Shown: positions 1 through 9,897 of the stretch, piece by piece | Layout: every line of letters starts with the position of its first letter | Position numbering within the stretch: position 1 is the stretch's first letter | Assembly: GCA_029204225.1 (NCBI GenBank) | Contig: CM055107.1 | Coordinates: 2,225,218 to 2,289,217, forward strand | Reading direction: 5' to 3' | Length of the DNA: 64,000 nt | From: Diphasiastrum complanatum | Taxonomy: Eukaryota; Streptophyta; Lycopodiopsida; Lycopodiales; Lycopodiaceae | Program-made: the position numbers and the translations under genes | Notes under the pieces: model-generated | The model's database searches: none | Told to the model about the DNA's origin: nothing | The model's input: the letters and a program-made list of their open reading frames with translations, nothing else

Positions 1-34
1 TATTGTGTCTATATACATGTAGCACACTTCAAAA

Positions 35-2113
35 CTAAACATCATGCCAAGCCATGGATTCCAAGGCATTTTGTGCACTTAAAGATACATCAATTAAAAT
101 ATTAAGTGCATAAATAATGTTGCCAAAGACAACTTGTCTTGCTTGATCCATATGATTGAGCCTAGATGGCTCCATCTTGATACTCAAGGTTCTTCTTGGA
201 GTCCTCGAGTCTTGAGATTGCTCCTCCACTTGACTTGACTCCAAAACATCAATGAATTGAATAATGTGTTGATCCAAAGGTGCTTCTTCAAGTTTACAAA
301 TCTTCCACTCTTGAAAGATCACATTTCCACCATTGACAAATTCTTTGGTTGAAAACAAGTAGATTCTACAATCTCTACTTGAAGAGCAAAACAATACCAT
401 TATTCCTATCATTGAAATAGGATAATCTTTGCTCCTTACATTGGAATGATCATGCTCAAAGCATGTGGACACAAAGATTTCCAATACAAATGATGTTTCA
501 TCTTTTATGACACTATTCAAACTATTACAAAAATAGTTATCCAATGAAATTGTTTTATCAACAACAAATGTAGATTTCAAAGCATCCCATTTCATTGTCT
601 TGTCATACAAAGTAATAAACACCATGAATCTTAAAGGTAAGAAACAAGTCACCTCATGTCTACTAATACTTTCCAAAAAGTATTCAAAGATAGTAGACTC
701 TCCAATGCTCACCACCCTTGCAAGATGCACACTTGAATGGACAATTTGCATGCAATTTGATGACTCGGACATTGTCATTGAGGACTCCCTTGGAACTCTC
801 ATGCTTTGAGGCTGATCCTCAAGATCTTCCTCCTTTTGATGCTCCTCCTCAATGCAAGCAAGATCACACTTTGCCAAGATCTCCTCTTGAGTGGTCTCCT
901 CCTTTGCCAAGCTCATTCTTTCAAAAGCAACACTAGCTTCCAACTTAAACAATCTTCCATGTTTAAATCCCTTTGCAATGCGAACATCATTCTTCAAGAT
1001 GAAGCAAACACCATGCTTAAAGTGGACAGCCAAACCACTTTCTAAGAGTAGACCAACACTAAGCATATTCTTGGTGATTGATGGTACATAAAGGACATTT
1101 TCTAGATCCATGCATTTTGAGGATTCTAGATATAAAGAGATGGTGCCAACACCATCTATCCTACACTCTTCATCATTTGCAGTAAAGACAAACTTTTTAG
1201 CATCATTGAAAGAGTGTAAGGTTGAGAAAAAGTCCTTTTCACAAGACATGTGGGAGTTAGCCCCACTGTCGATCCACCAATTGTCTCTTGAATTGCTATT
1301 GCTTGTTGGTGAGGATGTAGATGCCATCAAGAATACATGTACTTCATCCTCCTCCTCCTCCTTTGCAAGGTTTCCTTGTTTGTCCTCCTCCACTTGTGCT
1401 CTTAGCCTCTTGTAGCATTCAGATGCATAATGCCCATTCCTTCCACAAAAGAAGCATTTCTGCTTTGACTTGTCCTTTGAGCTTGATGCATCATCCTCTT
1501 CTTTGGCCTCCTTTGGATGCTTCTTCTTTCCATTGGTCTTCTTTTTGCCCTTGAATGAGAAATTGGCTTTCTCATCACCATCCTTCAATGACAAGGAACT
1601 CATCCTAGATTTTGCATGGAGCATCCTACACTCTTCAGCCACTAATACACTATGAAGTTTTTCTATAGTTGGCAAAGTGTCTTGGATGGCAAAACTTTGG
1701 ACCAAATTTGCAAAGTCATCTCCTAGACCATTAAGGAAAATTTGTACAAGCTCTTCATAATTAATCTTCTCTCCAATGGAAGCCAACTCCCTATTTAGAG
1801 ACTTGATTCTGAGTACATAATCCTGTGCACTCTCCTCACTTCTCCTCATGCTTTGCAAAATTTGATTTCTAAGCATACGAACTCTAGAAGTGTTGCTAGA
1901 CTCATAGATTGATTTTAAAGACTCCCAAGCCTCTTTAGCATTAGTACAAGCTGATACTTCTCTCAACAAATCATTGCTCACATTCATCTTCACACAATGA
2001 AGTGCAAGCCTAGATCTCTTCTTGTATCTAGCTAACTCTTGTGCACCTAGAGGTTCATCTTCATCTTCAATCAAGAACTCATAAAGGTCTTGGAGCACCA
2101 AGAGTGACTCCAT
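35..2113 (-). CDS. Copia Gag-protease polyprotein without polymerase (copy A)
   Basis: The ORF encodes 692 residues. Residues 1-165 match the copia Gag (UBN2-type) fold by pattern (MNVSNDLLREV, AKEAWESLKSIY, LVQIFLNGL). Residues 178-218 are lysine-rich, and 220-233 form a CCHC zinc knuckle (CFFCGRNGHYASEC). Residues 279-291 hold the aspartic protease site, with DSGAN as the active triad. Residues 340-395 are the usual stretch before the integrase. The integrase zinc domain and catalytic core that should follow are missing. Residues about 430-560 are unfamiliar, and 567-605 faintly resemble the tail of a copia integrase (GYRxY...SRDVIF type). The frame is open throughout although it encodes no polymerase, so it may supply or exploit capsid functions in trans. 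It differs from copy B at about six residues. Confidence 0.85.
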   Translation of the reverse strand: MESLLVLQDLYEFLIEDEDEPLGAQELARYKKRSRLALHCVKMNVSNDLLREVSACTNAKEAWESLKSIYESSNTSRVRMLRNQILQSMRRSEESAQDYVLRIKSLNRELASIGEKINYEELVQIFLNGLGDDFANLVQSFAIQDTLPTIEKLHSVLVAEECRMLHAKSRMSSLSLKDGDEKANFSFKGKKKTNGKKKHPKEAKEEDDASSSKDKSKQKCFFCGRNGHYASECYKRLRAQVEEDKQGNLAKEEEEDEVHVFLMASTSSPTSNSNSRDNWWIDSGANSHMSCEKDFFSTLHSFNDAKKFVFTANDEECRIDGVGTISLYLESSKCMDLENVLYVPSITKNMLSVGLLLESGLAVHFKHGVCFILKNDVRIAKGFKHGRLFKLEASVAFERMSLAKEETTQEEILAKCDLACIEEEHQKEEDLEDQPQSMRVPRESSMTMSESSNCMQIVHSSVHLARVVSIGESTIFEYFLESISRHEVTCFLPLRFMVFITLYDKTMKWDALKSTFVVDKTISLDNYFCNSLNSVIKDETSFVLEIFVSTCFEHDHSNVRSKDYPISMIGIMVLFCSSSRDCRIYLFSTKEFVNGGNVIFQEWKICKLEEAPLDQHIIQFIDVLESSQVEEQSQDSRTPRRTLSIKMEPSRLNHMDQARQVVFGNIIYALNILIDVSLSAQNALESMAWHDV

Positions 2114-2982
2114 TCTAACCTTTCAAATAGCATAATTTGTAGAATTCAACCTCTCACTAGCTTCTAGAAGGTATGCTCCAGCAGATCCCATCTTACTAGT
2201 GACTTCTACAAACAAGAAATAGATTTGATTGACTTGAAACTCACAAAGGTCTCACACTTGCAGTGTTTCACTCAAATTTGATTTCTAATCCAACAAATGG
2301 ACTTATAATCACAGTTCTATCACTCCCTCACAAAGCTGGAATGAAGATAAGATGAAGTGAAAACTACTTTCAAACAAATCTTGCCAAGAAATGGATTTGA
2401 TTGTCTCTAGAAACTCACTAAGGTCTCTCTCTTGTAGTTTTTCACTCAAATTAGATTTCTAATCCAACAAATGGACTTATAATCTCAGTTCTAGCACTCC
2501 CTCACAAAGTTGGAATGAAGATAAGATGATGTGAAATCTACTTACAATCAAATCTTGCCAATTTTGGCTATTTTTGGACAAAAAATGGCTTAATCTCTTT
2601 CTTCCTTCTTGGTGTACTTTCAAGACCTGTTTTTAACCTTAATAGGACTTGAACTCAGCATAGATTAATTAGATTCCATGAAACAAATTCAAATCTAATC
2701 AATGGCAAATGATCTTGGTAGATTATCCTAGGATCTCCACCAAAAATTACACCAACAGCTCACAAATTGAATTTTTTTGGATCAAATGAATACCATGCAT
2801 TAAATGCAGGTTCAGAGGTGCACACACATGTGGACAGTATGGATTTGGACCCCTACCAAGTTTGGGATCAAATCTCCTCACCAAAATCAAGATTCTAGCT
2901 TGCCCTCTCAATACTAGTTTTTAGCACCAAAACTTGCTAAAAATGGATTTGCATTAGATCAATGGCTTATGCTCTTGTACTT
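2114..2982 (-). other. Leader of the reduced copia element, copy A
   Basis: This untranslated stretch lies between the primer-binding site and the Gag start. It contains a diverged direct duplication of about 174 bp: the phrase around AAATGGACTTATAATC occurs near 2,296 and again near 2,469, each followed by a matching run about the CACTCCCTCACAAAG block. No coding potential was seen. Confidence 0.6.
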
Positions 2983-2995
2983 GGATCTGATACCA
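2983..2995 (-). promoter_or_regulatory. Primer-binding site, initiator tRNA-Met type (copy A)
   Basis: The minus strand reads TGGTATCAGATCC directly inside the LTR. It differs by one base from TGGTATCAGAGCC in copy B. That motif is the standard copia priming site for initiator tRNA-Met. Confidence 0.8.
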
Positions 2996-3696
2996 TGTGA
3001 AAGTACTGTACTTTAGGACCACAAATGGATCTACAAAGATCCACAAGAGTGATTGGATGCTTGCTTAACAATCTATCAAAAAACTAGACACAAAAAAGTT
3101 GATCTAGATTGGCAATTTGACAAACAACAAGCATTAACAATCAAAAGCATTGATAAACATTAAAATATGAGCCCACACGTGTGTACTACAGGATGTAGTA
3201 CGGCCTTCAACCTGAGAAACAAGTAGAAATTGATTTGGTTTCATTTGGATCACAAAAACTCAATGTACATAGTGAACTAGCTTGAGAATCGCCAATGAGC
3301 TCCAAAATTTTTCTTTTTTCTCACTATGGAGAGAGGGAATACATAGCAAATTCGACTTCCTTCTTGAAGTTAGGTGGATTTCCAGCATGTAATAAGGAAG
3401 TTAACTCACTCTCCTTGACCTAAAATGAAACCCTAGTCTATTTCCTAGAGTTATGCTTGGTAGGTAGCTAGTTGGTCAAATTTTCACCTTAAACTTAGGT
3501 GTAGGTCCTATAAAGTAGGGATGACCACCAAATAGACATGACCAACTCTCTTGACTTGACCTAACCTACATTAGAATGGGTTTCCCATGTGGCATCATGG
3601 CCTCACATGTGTGGGACCCACTTGTGTACACAATTTACACTATTCTACATGGTTTTTGATCAAGCTAGATTTGCCAATTTTTGGCAATTCTTCACA
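2996..3696 (-). repeat. LTR 1 (shared) of the tandem copia array
   Basis: This 701-bp LTR starts TGTGAAAG and ends CTTCACA on the plus strand, giving TG...CA ends with a short terminal inverted repeat. It is flanked by a primer-binding site on the left and a purine tract on the right. It serves as the 3' LTR of copy B and the 5' LTR of copy A. About a dozen differences from LTR 2 were counted by eye. Confidence 0.92.
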
Positions 3697-3710
3697 CTCC
3701 TCCTCAAATT
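3697..3710 (-). promoter_or_regulatory. Polypurine tract of copy B
   Basis: The minus strand reads AATTTGAGGAGGAG immediately upstream of the LTR start TGTGAAG. This is the expected place and composition for the second-strand primer. The following 163 bp up to 3,873 are the untranslated 3' end of the internal region. Confidence 0.75.
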
Positions 3711-3907
3711 TAGCTTGATCTATTTACAACTCTCTTGATAGATCAATGAAAGCTTTTAGAAGTGTCTAAAAAAATCCAGCTACAAAGAAGGAACTTTTGA
3801 GACTCCAATAGAGAATGATGTCCATGAAGGATCTTTCACCACATCTTAGAGGATCCCTTACAAAGATGTTCCATATTGTGTCTATATACATGTAGCACAC
3901 TTCAAAA

Positions 3908-5986
3908 CTAAACATCATGCCAAGCCATGGATTCCAAGGCATTTTGTGCACTTAAAGATACATCAATTAAAATATTAAGTGCATAAATAATGTTGCCAAA
4001 GACAACTTGTCTTGCTTGATCCATATGATTGAGCCTAGATGGCTCCATCTTGATACTCAAGGTTCTTCTTGGAGTCCTCGAGTCTTGAGATTGCTCCTCC
4101 ACTTGACTTGACTCCAAAACATCAATGAATTGAATAATGTGTTGATCCAAAGGTGCTTCTTCAAGTTTACAAATCTTCCACTCTTGAAAGATCACATTTC
4201 CACCATTGACAAATTCTTTGGTTGAAAACAAGTAGATTCTACAATCTCTACTTGAAGAGCAAAACACTACCATTATTCCTATCATTGAAATAGGATAATC
4301 TTTGCTCCTTACATTGGAATGATCATGCTCAAAGCATGTGGACACAAAGATTTCCAATACAAATGATATTTCATCTTTTATGACACTATTCAAACTATTA
4401 CAAAAATAGTTATCCAATGAAATTGTTTTATCAACAACAAATGTAGATTTCAAAGCATCCCATTTCATTGTCTTGTCATACAAAGTAATAAACACCATGA
4501 ATCTTAAAGGTAAGAAACAAGTCACCTCATGTCTACTAATACTTTCCAAAAAGTATTCAAAGATAGTAGACTCTCCAATGCTCACCACCCTTGCAAGATG
4601 CACACTTGAATGGACAATTTGCATGCAATTTGATGACTCGGACATTGTCATTGAGGACTCCCTTGGAACTCTCATGCTTTGAGGCTGATCCTCAAGATCT
4701 TCCTCCTTTTGATGCTCCTCCTCAATGCAAGCAAGATCACACTTTGCCAAGATCTCCTCTTGAGTGGTCTCCTCCTTTGCCAAGCTCATTCTTTCAAAAG
4801 CAACACTAGCTTCCAACTTAAACAATCTTCCATGTTTAAATCCCTTTGCAATGCGAACATCATTCTTCAAGATGAAGCAAACACCATGCTTAAAGTGGAC
4901 AGCCAAAACACTTTCTAAGAGTAGACCAACACTAAGCATATTCTTGGTGATTGATGGTACATAAAGGACATTTTCTAGATCCATGCATTTTGAGGATTCT
5001 AGATACAAAGAGATGGTGCCAACACCATCTATCCTACACTCTTCATCATTTGCAGTAAAGACAAACTTTTTAGCATCATTGAAAGAGTGTAAGGTTGAGA
5101 AAAAGTCCTTTTCACAAGACATGTGGGAGTTAGCCCCACTGTCGATCCACCAATTGTCTCTTGAATTGCTATTGCTTGTTGGTGAGGATGTAGATGCCAT
5201 CAAGAATACATGTACTTCATCCTCCTCCTCCTCCTTTGCAAGGTTTCCTTGTTTGTCCTCCTCCACTTGTGCTCTTAGCCTCTTGTAGCATTCAGATGCA
5301 TAATGCCCATTCCTTCCACAAAAGAAGCATTTCTGCTTTGACTTGTCCTTTGAGCTTGATGCATCATCCTCTTCTTTGGCCTCCTTTGGATGCTTCTTCT
5401 TTCCATTGGTCTTCTTTTTGCCCTTGAATGAGAAATTGGCTTTCTCATCACCATCCTGCAACGACAAGGAACTCATCCTAGATTTTGCATGGAGCATCCT
5501 ACACTCTTCAGCCACTAATACACTATGAAGTTTTTCTATAGTTGGCAAAGTGTCTTGGATGGCAAAACTTTGGACCAAATTTGCAAAGTCATCTCCTAGA
5601 CCATTAAGGACAATTTGTACAAGCTCTTCATCATTAATCTTCTCTCCAATGGAAGCCAACTCCCTATTTAGAGACTTGATTCTGAGTACATAATCCTGTG
5701 CACTCTCCTCACTTCTCCTCATGCTTTGCAAAATTTGATTTCTAAGCATACGAACTCTAGAAGTGTTGCTAGACTCATAGATTGATTTTAAAGACTCCCA
5801 AGCCTCTTTAGCATTAGTACAAGCTGATACTTCTCTCAACAAATCATTGCTCACATTCATCTTCACACAATGAAGTGCAAGCCTAGATCTCTTCTTGTAT
5901 CTAGCTAACTCTTGTGCACCTAGAGGTTCATCTTCATCTTCAATCAAGAACTCATAAAGGTCTTGGAGCACCAAGAGTGACTCCAT
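3908..5986 (-). CDS. Copia Gag-protease polyprotein without polymerase (copy B)
   Basis: This is the second, tandem copy of the 692-residue protein, with the same layout: Gag, basic linker, CCHC knuckle at residues 220-233, protease DSGAN at 282-286, then a tail lacking the integrase core and all of the polymerase. Differences from copy A include D for Y at residue 119, V for F near 126, Q for K near 177, V for G near 360 and I for T near 540. No stop or frameshift has appeared in either copy, so the frame was intact when the units were duplicated and little time has passed since. It lies between LTR 1 and LTR 2 with its own primer site and purine tract. Confidence 0.85.
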   Translation of the reverse strand: MESLLVLQDLYEFLIEDEDEPLGAQELARYKKRSRLALHCVKMNVSNDLLREVSACTNAKEAWESLKSIYESSNTSRVRMLRNQILQSMRRSEESAQDYVLRIKSLNRELASIGEKINDEELVQIVLNGLGDDFANLVQSFAIQDTLPTIEKLHSVLVAEECRMLHAKSRMSSLSLQDGDEKANFSFKGKKKTNGKKKHPKEAKEEDDASSSKDKSKQKCFFCGRNGHYASECYKRLRAQVEEDKQGNLAKEEEEDEVHVFLMASTSSPTSNSNSRDNWWIDSGANSHMSCEKDFFSTLHSFNDAKKFVFTANDEECRIDGVGTISLYLESSKCMDLENVLYVPSITKNMLSVGLLLESVLAVHFKHGVCFILKNDVRIAKGFKHGRLFKLEASVAFERMSLAKEETTQEEILAKCDLACIEEEHQKEEDLEDQPQSMRVPRESSMTMSESSNCMQIVHSSVHLARVVSIGESTIFEYFLESISRHEVTCFLPLRFMVFITLYDKTMKWDALKSTFVVDKTISLDNYFCNSLNSVIKDEISFVLEIFVSTCFEHDHSNVRSKDYPISMIGIMVVFCSSSRDCRIYLFSTKEFVNGGNVIFQEWKICKLEEAPLDQHIIQFIDVLESSQVEEQSQDSRTPRRTLSIKMEPSRLNHMDQARQVVFGNIIYALNILIDVSLSAQNALESMAWHDV

Positions 5987-6855
5987 TCTAACCTTTCAAA
6001 TAGCATAATTTGTAGAATTCAACCTCTCACTAGCTTCTAGAAGGTATGCTCCAGCAGATCCCATCTTACTAGTGACTTCTACAAACAAGAAATAGATTTG
6101 ATTGACTTGAAACTCACAAAGGTTTCACACTTGCAGTGTTTCACTCAAATTTGATTTCTAATCCAACAAATGGACTTATAATCACAGTTCTATCACTCCC
6201 TCACAAAGCTGGAATGAAGATAAGATGAAGTGAAAACTACTTTCAAACAAATCTTGCCAAGAAATGGATTTGATTGTCTCTAGAAACTCACTAAGGTCTC
6301 TCTCTTGTAGTTTTTCACTCAAATTAGATTTCTAATCCAACAAATGGACTTATAATCTCAGTTCTAGCACTCCCTCACAAAGTTGGAATGAAGATAAGAT
6401 GATGTGAAATCTACTTACAATCAAATCTTGCCAATTTTGGCTATTTTTGGACAAAAAATGGCTTAATCTCTTTCTTCCTTCTTGGTGTACTTTCAAGACC
6501 TGTTTTTAACCTTAATAGGACTTGAACTCAGCCTAGATTAATTAGATTCCGTGAAACAAATTCAAATCTAATCAATGGCAAATGATCTTGGTAGATTATC
6601 CTAGGATCTCCACCAAAAATTACACCAACAGCTCACAAATTGAATTTTTTTGGATCAAATGAATACCATGCATTAAATGCAGGTTCAGAGGTGCCCACAC
6701 ATGTGGACAGTACGGATTTGGACCCCTACCAAGTTTGGGATCAAATCTCCTCACCAAAATCAAGATTCTAGCTTGCCCTCTCAATACTAGTTTTTAGCAC
6801 CAAAACTTGCTAAAAATGGATTTGCATTAGATCAATGGCTTATGCTCTTGTACTT
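5987..6855 (-). other. Leader of the reduced copia element, copy B
   Basis: This matches 2,114-2,982 almost base for base, including the internal duplication of about 174 bp (near 6,169 and 6,342). It is non-coding. Confidence 0.6.
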
Positions 6856-6868
6856 GGCTCTGATACCA
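6856..6868 (-). promoter_or_regulatory. Primer-binding site, initiator tRNA-Met type (copy B)
   Basis: The minus strand reads TGGTATCAGAGCC, a perfect copia-type initiator tRNA-Met primer site adjoining the LTR end. Confidence 0.88.
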
Positions 6869-7569
6869 TGTGAAAGTACTGTACTTTAGGACCATAAATG
6901 GATCTACAAAATATCCACAAGAGTGATTGGATGCTTGCTTAACAATCTATCAAAAAACTAGACACAAAAAAGTTGATCTAGATTGGCAATTTGACAAACA
7001 ACAAGCATTAACAATCAAAAGCATTGATAAACATTGAAATCCGAGCCCACACGTGTGTACTACAGGATGTAGTACGGCCTTCAACCTGAGAAACAAGTAG
7101 AAATTGATTTGGTTTCATTTGGATCACAAAAACTCAATGTACATAGTGAACTAGCTTGAGATTGCCAATGAGCTCCAAAAATTTTCTTTTTTCTCACTAT
7201 AGAGAGAGGGAATACATAGCAAATTCGACTTCCTTCTTGAAGTTAGGTGGATTTCCAGCATGTAATAAGGAAGTTAACTCACTCTCCTTGACCTAAAATG
7301 AAACCCTAGTCTATTTTCTAGAGTTATGCTTGGTAGGTAGCTAGTTGGTCAAATTTTCACCTTAAACTTAGGTGTAGGTCCTATAAAGTAGGGATGACCA
7401 CCAAATAGACATGACCAACTCTCTTGACTTGACCTAACCTACATTAGGATGGGTTTTCCATGTGGCATCATGGCCTCACATGTGTGGGACCCACTTGTGT
7501 ACACAATTTACACTATTCTACATGGTTTTTGATCAAGCTAGATTTGCCAATTTTTGGCAATTCTTCACA
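6869..7569 (-). repeat. LTR 2 (outer) of the tandem copia array
   Basis: This 701-bp LTR has TGTGAAAG...CTTCACA ends. It is the outer 5' LTR of copy B in element sense. It abuts unrelated sequence at 7,570, where the RT-family fragment is interrupted. Confidence 0.92.
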
Positions 7570-8640
7570 TTAACCACATCTCTGGTGGGCTTATGTAGCC
7601 ATAGAAAGAAAGCATTCATTTGGTTCTAGAGAGAAGCACCAAGGAAGAACTTGCCTAGGTTGTTCATCATATACCAAATGGCGTGGTCAATCCAGATAAT
7701 GGACGAATTGTTTTTGCATTTATCACCACATCTACATTTAAAGAAAGGTCGTTTCCAGTTCCAGATTCTTGCTTGGTGAAGGTTCATTCTATTGAAGCCA
7801 GTCTCAAAGTGTCCTCTGATTTTGACCTAGGTTTGCCCAGAAGGGCCATGTGAAGGCTCAAATTTGTTCATGTTAATAACAGTATCAAAGGCTACAGGAG
7901 CTTCAAGAGAAGGAATTTTGTGTAAACCAGCGGACTTACAAACTTCTATCTCTTTTTCAGTAAGATGTGACATCAAGATCCAAAGGTCGATAGGCACAGG
8001 GGCAAAAAAATTGACAGTGGGAAGGCTCCAAAGCTTATAGGCGGTAAAGACAGATTTGAACTCAATGCTGGGTACAAAAGGGATTTGACAGTTTTTGGAT
8101 TGGCAGAAGTCACAGGAAGATTGGTCACCAATATTACATATATCTTGAGAAAACAATTCAAGTTGGAAAGCACTGTCCTCATCAAGCTCATCTAAAAAGA
8201 CCAAAGGGTGTGGTGAAAGCGGTGCATCAGAGGAGGTATGTGACACATCAACAGAAGAATTACCATTCTCATTCTCAAGGCATGCAAAGACTTTCCTAAT
8301 GTGTAGAATAAAAAATCTTTCATCTTCTTCAAATCTTTCGACAAATTCATTGAGCTGGCCATACTAATCTTCTACCATACTCAATGTATCCTTCTTTTTA
8401 ACAAACTCCTTAACCTATTCCAAAGTCCCCAACAGATAAGTCAAACACAAAACCTTATCTTCAGGTCCAGTAGATGAACAAGTAGCCCTATCAGTGTCAA
8501 TGATAAAAGAATGCATCATTACGGCCTTTTTCATACAACAAATAAGCGTCTGAATAAAATGGTTAGGTGGAGGTAGGGGCTCCCCATAACCCAAAAGAGC
8601 AGCATCTTGAAACCATCATGTGGACTAAAACATAAAATCA
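7570..8640 (-). pseudogene. N-terminal fragment of the unusual RT-family protein (copy 1)
   Basis: Minus-strand reading frames here resemble the N-terminal half of the RT-family gene at 38.5-41.5 kb. Matching landmarks are LGYGEPLP (about 8,600) against LGYALPL, PIDLWILMSHL (about 8,000) against SADMWIIIGDL, a cysteine cluster CRCGDKC (about 7,730) against KCDCGRKNIKC, and WIDHAIWYM (about 7,690) against WFDHAIWYI. The longest open piece is 7,827-8,246 (139 codons), and several stops and shifts break the rest. The reverse-transcriptase half is absent because the copia array starts at 7,570, which looks like the copia insertion cutting the older element. The function of this N-terminal region is unknown; the cysteine cluster suggests a zinc-binding element. 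Confidence 0.6.
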
Positions 8641-9058
8641 GACTCGTGTTAGCTTATGATTTGGATAAAAGGTAAGGGTTTAGTACTATCCCAACCAAGG
8701 AATAGCCGGAGTTACACCTCAAGGGTGCAGAGAGAGAGAAAGACACAATTTCACATAATTCTTCTTGACAAAGCAAGACCAAACCCTTTGAAGCCTTTAT
8801 TTATAAACCAACAAGGTACAATAAAGCTGAAAAGTAAAATACAGTACAATAAAACACCATATAGCATAACCACTCTCAAAAACGTCCGGTTGATACCTGC
8901 CACCATCCCACAACACAAAATCGCACGAGTTAGTACATTGGGGAAGACATGTGGCATAGCTGAGCGTTAGTTGTTATCCATGTCCAAAAAAAGCTATACT
9001 ATTCATCAGCATAAATAGGAGGATCTACAAGAAAGAAGACCGAGGGGGTTGAAAGAAA
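8641..9058. other. Spacer with no gene seen
   Basis: This is AT-rich sequence with no convincing coding frame on either strand. It may be leader sequence of the RT-family copy on its left, but no end signal is visible. Confidence 0.4.
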
Positions 9059-9715
9059 GTGACTGTTGAGTATTACCCCAAGCTCAGCAGCCTAGTGAAC
9101 GCTTTACAACCACAACCCTCTTGGATCATGATGCTGCTGAACAACGACGATCAGTTTCATGAATATCTTAGGGCACCAAGTTGGAAAAGGGTTGATCCCT
9201 ATTACGTGCCGATCAAAAGAAGAGACCCTTGGAAAAGAAAGAAGCCAGTCGAGCATCAAGTTAATTGGCCAATTATTCTGGGAATTGATTCTAGCTCAAA
9301 ATTTGAGAAGTATCGAGATGCACTACTAAAGTTTGGACACACCTATAAGGGAAGTGCATATGTTGTAGTCCGAAAAAGTGTGATTTATTGCTTGTCTATA
9401 GCCTTTCTTGTGACATTGGAATGCTACTGGGACAAAGGGCTACCACCAATAAGGTTGGACATCAATCAACCCCTACAAATACAAGAAGAACATCTGATGA
9501 TGGCAAGGCTCTTCTACCAAGTAGCATTTTCCTCTGGCCAATACGTGGAGGGGATCAAGAAGTGGTATATAAACAAGTTCATACCTAGATTGAGGCCCTA
9601 CCTAGAACCTATCCCGTTGGACATCAAAACGAGATTCATCACATTTGAAGCCATTGGAAGGAAGGTCAGCTATGAGAAGTCTCTTGACAAGAAGAAACTT
9701 GAGAAAGACAAATGA
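9059..9715 (+). CDS. Uncharacterised 218-residue ORF
   Basis: The frame encodes 218 residues with a mixed basic, aromatic-rich composition (PSWIMMLLNND, RRDPWKRKKPVEHQ, IKKWYINKFIPRLRPYLE). I recognise no domain. The reading continues in another frame at about 9,745-9,897 (LDEPLQTLKFFAETYNKAIN), which suggests a longer protein broken by a frameshift and then by a stop. It has no signal peptide and no clear membrane segment. Its setting among transposon remnants makes an element-encoded or captured gene fragment more likely than a host gene. Confidence 0.4.
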   Translation: MTVEYYPKLSSLVNALQPQPSWIMMLLNNDDQFHEYLRAPSWKRVDPYYVPIKRRDPWKRKKPVEHQVNWPIILGIDSSSKFEKYRDALLKFGHTYKGSAYVVVRKSVIYCLSIAFLVTLECYWDKGLPPIRLDINQPLQIQEEHLMMARLFYQVAFSSGQYVEGIKKWYINKFIPRLRPYLEPIPLDIKTRFITFEAIGRKVSYEKSLDKKKLEKDK

Positions 9716-9897
9716 GAGGCGCTTAATTATGTAGGACTATCTTGATGAGCCACTACAAACGTTGAAATTTTTTGCCGAGACGTACAACAAGGCAATCAAT
9801 AAGTTCTTGGTTTTATGCAGGCAAATGCTAATCCATGCCTTTCCAAGAACCACGCATCAAAGCTTAGTCAATGCAGTGGGACCTACAACACTATAGA

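Larger units (their letters stand above)
1..7569 (-). mobile_element. Tandem array of a reduced Ty1/copia element
   Basis: Two near-identical units lie head to tail with a period of 3,873 bp: position 1 corresponds to 3,874, and the two ORFs start and end at the same offset. Read on the minus strand the order is LTR (7,569-6,869), internal region, LTR (3,696-2,996), internal region, window edge. Each LTR is followed by a primer-binding site like initiator tRNA-Met, and the complete internal region ends in a purine tract. The internal region is only about 3.2 kb and has no integrase core, reverse transcriptase or RNase H, so the element cannot move on its own. Two units sharing a middle LTR are what unequal recombination between LTRs produces. 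The left end lies outside the window, so target duplications cannot be checked. Confidence 0.9.

Noticed and set aside
600-1655. Plus-strand frames of 61-101 codons inside the tandem copia units (also 4,473-5,528)
   Set aside because: They are antisense shadows of the 692-codon Gag-protease frame and keep no domain of their own.
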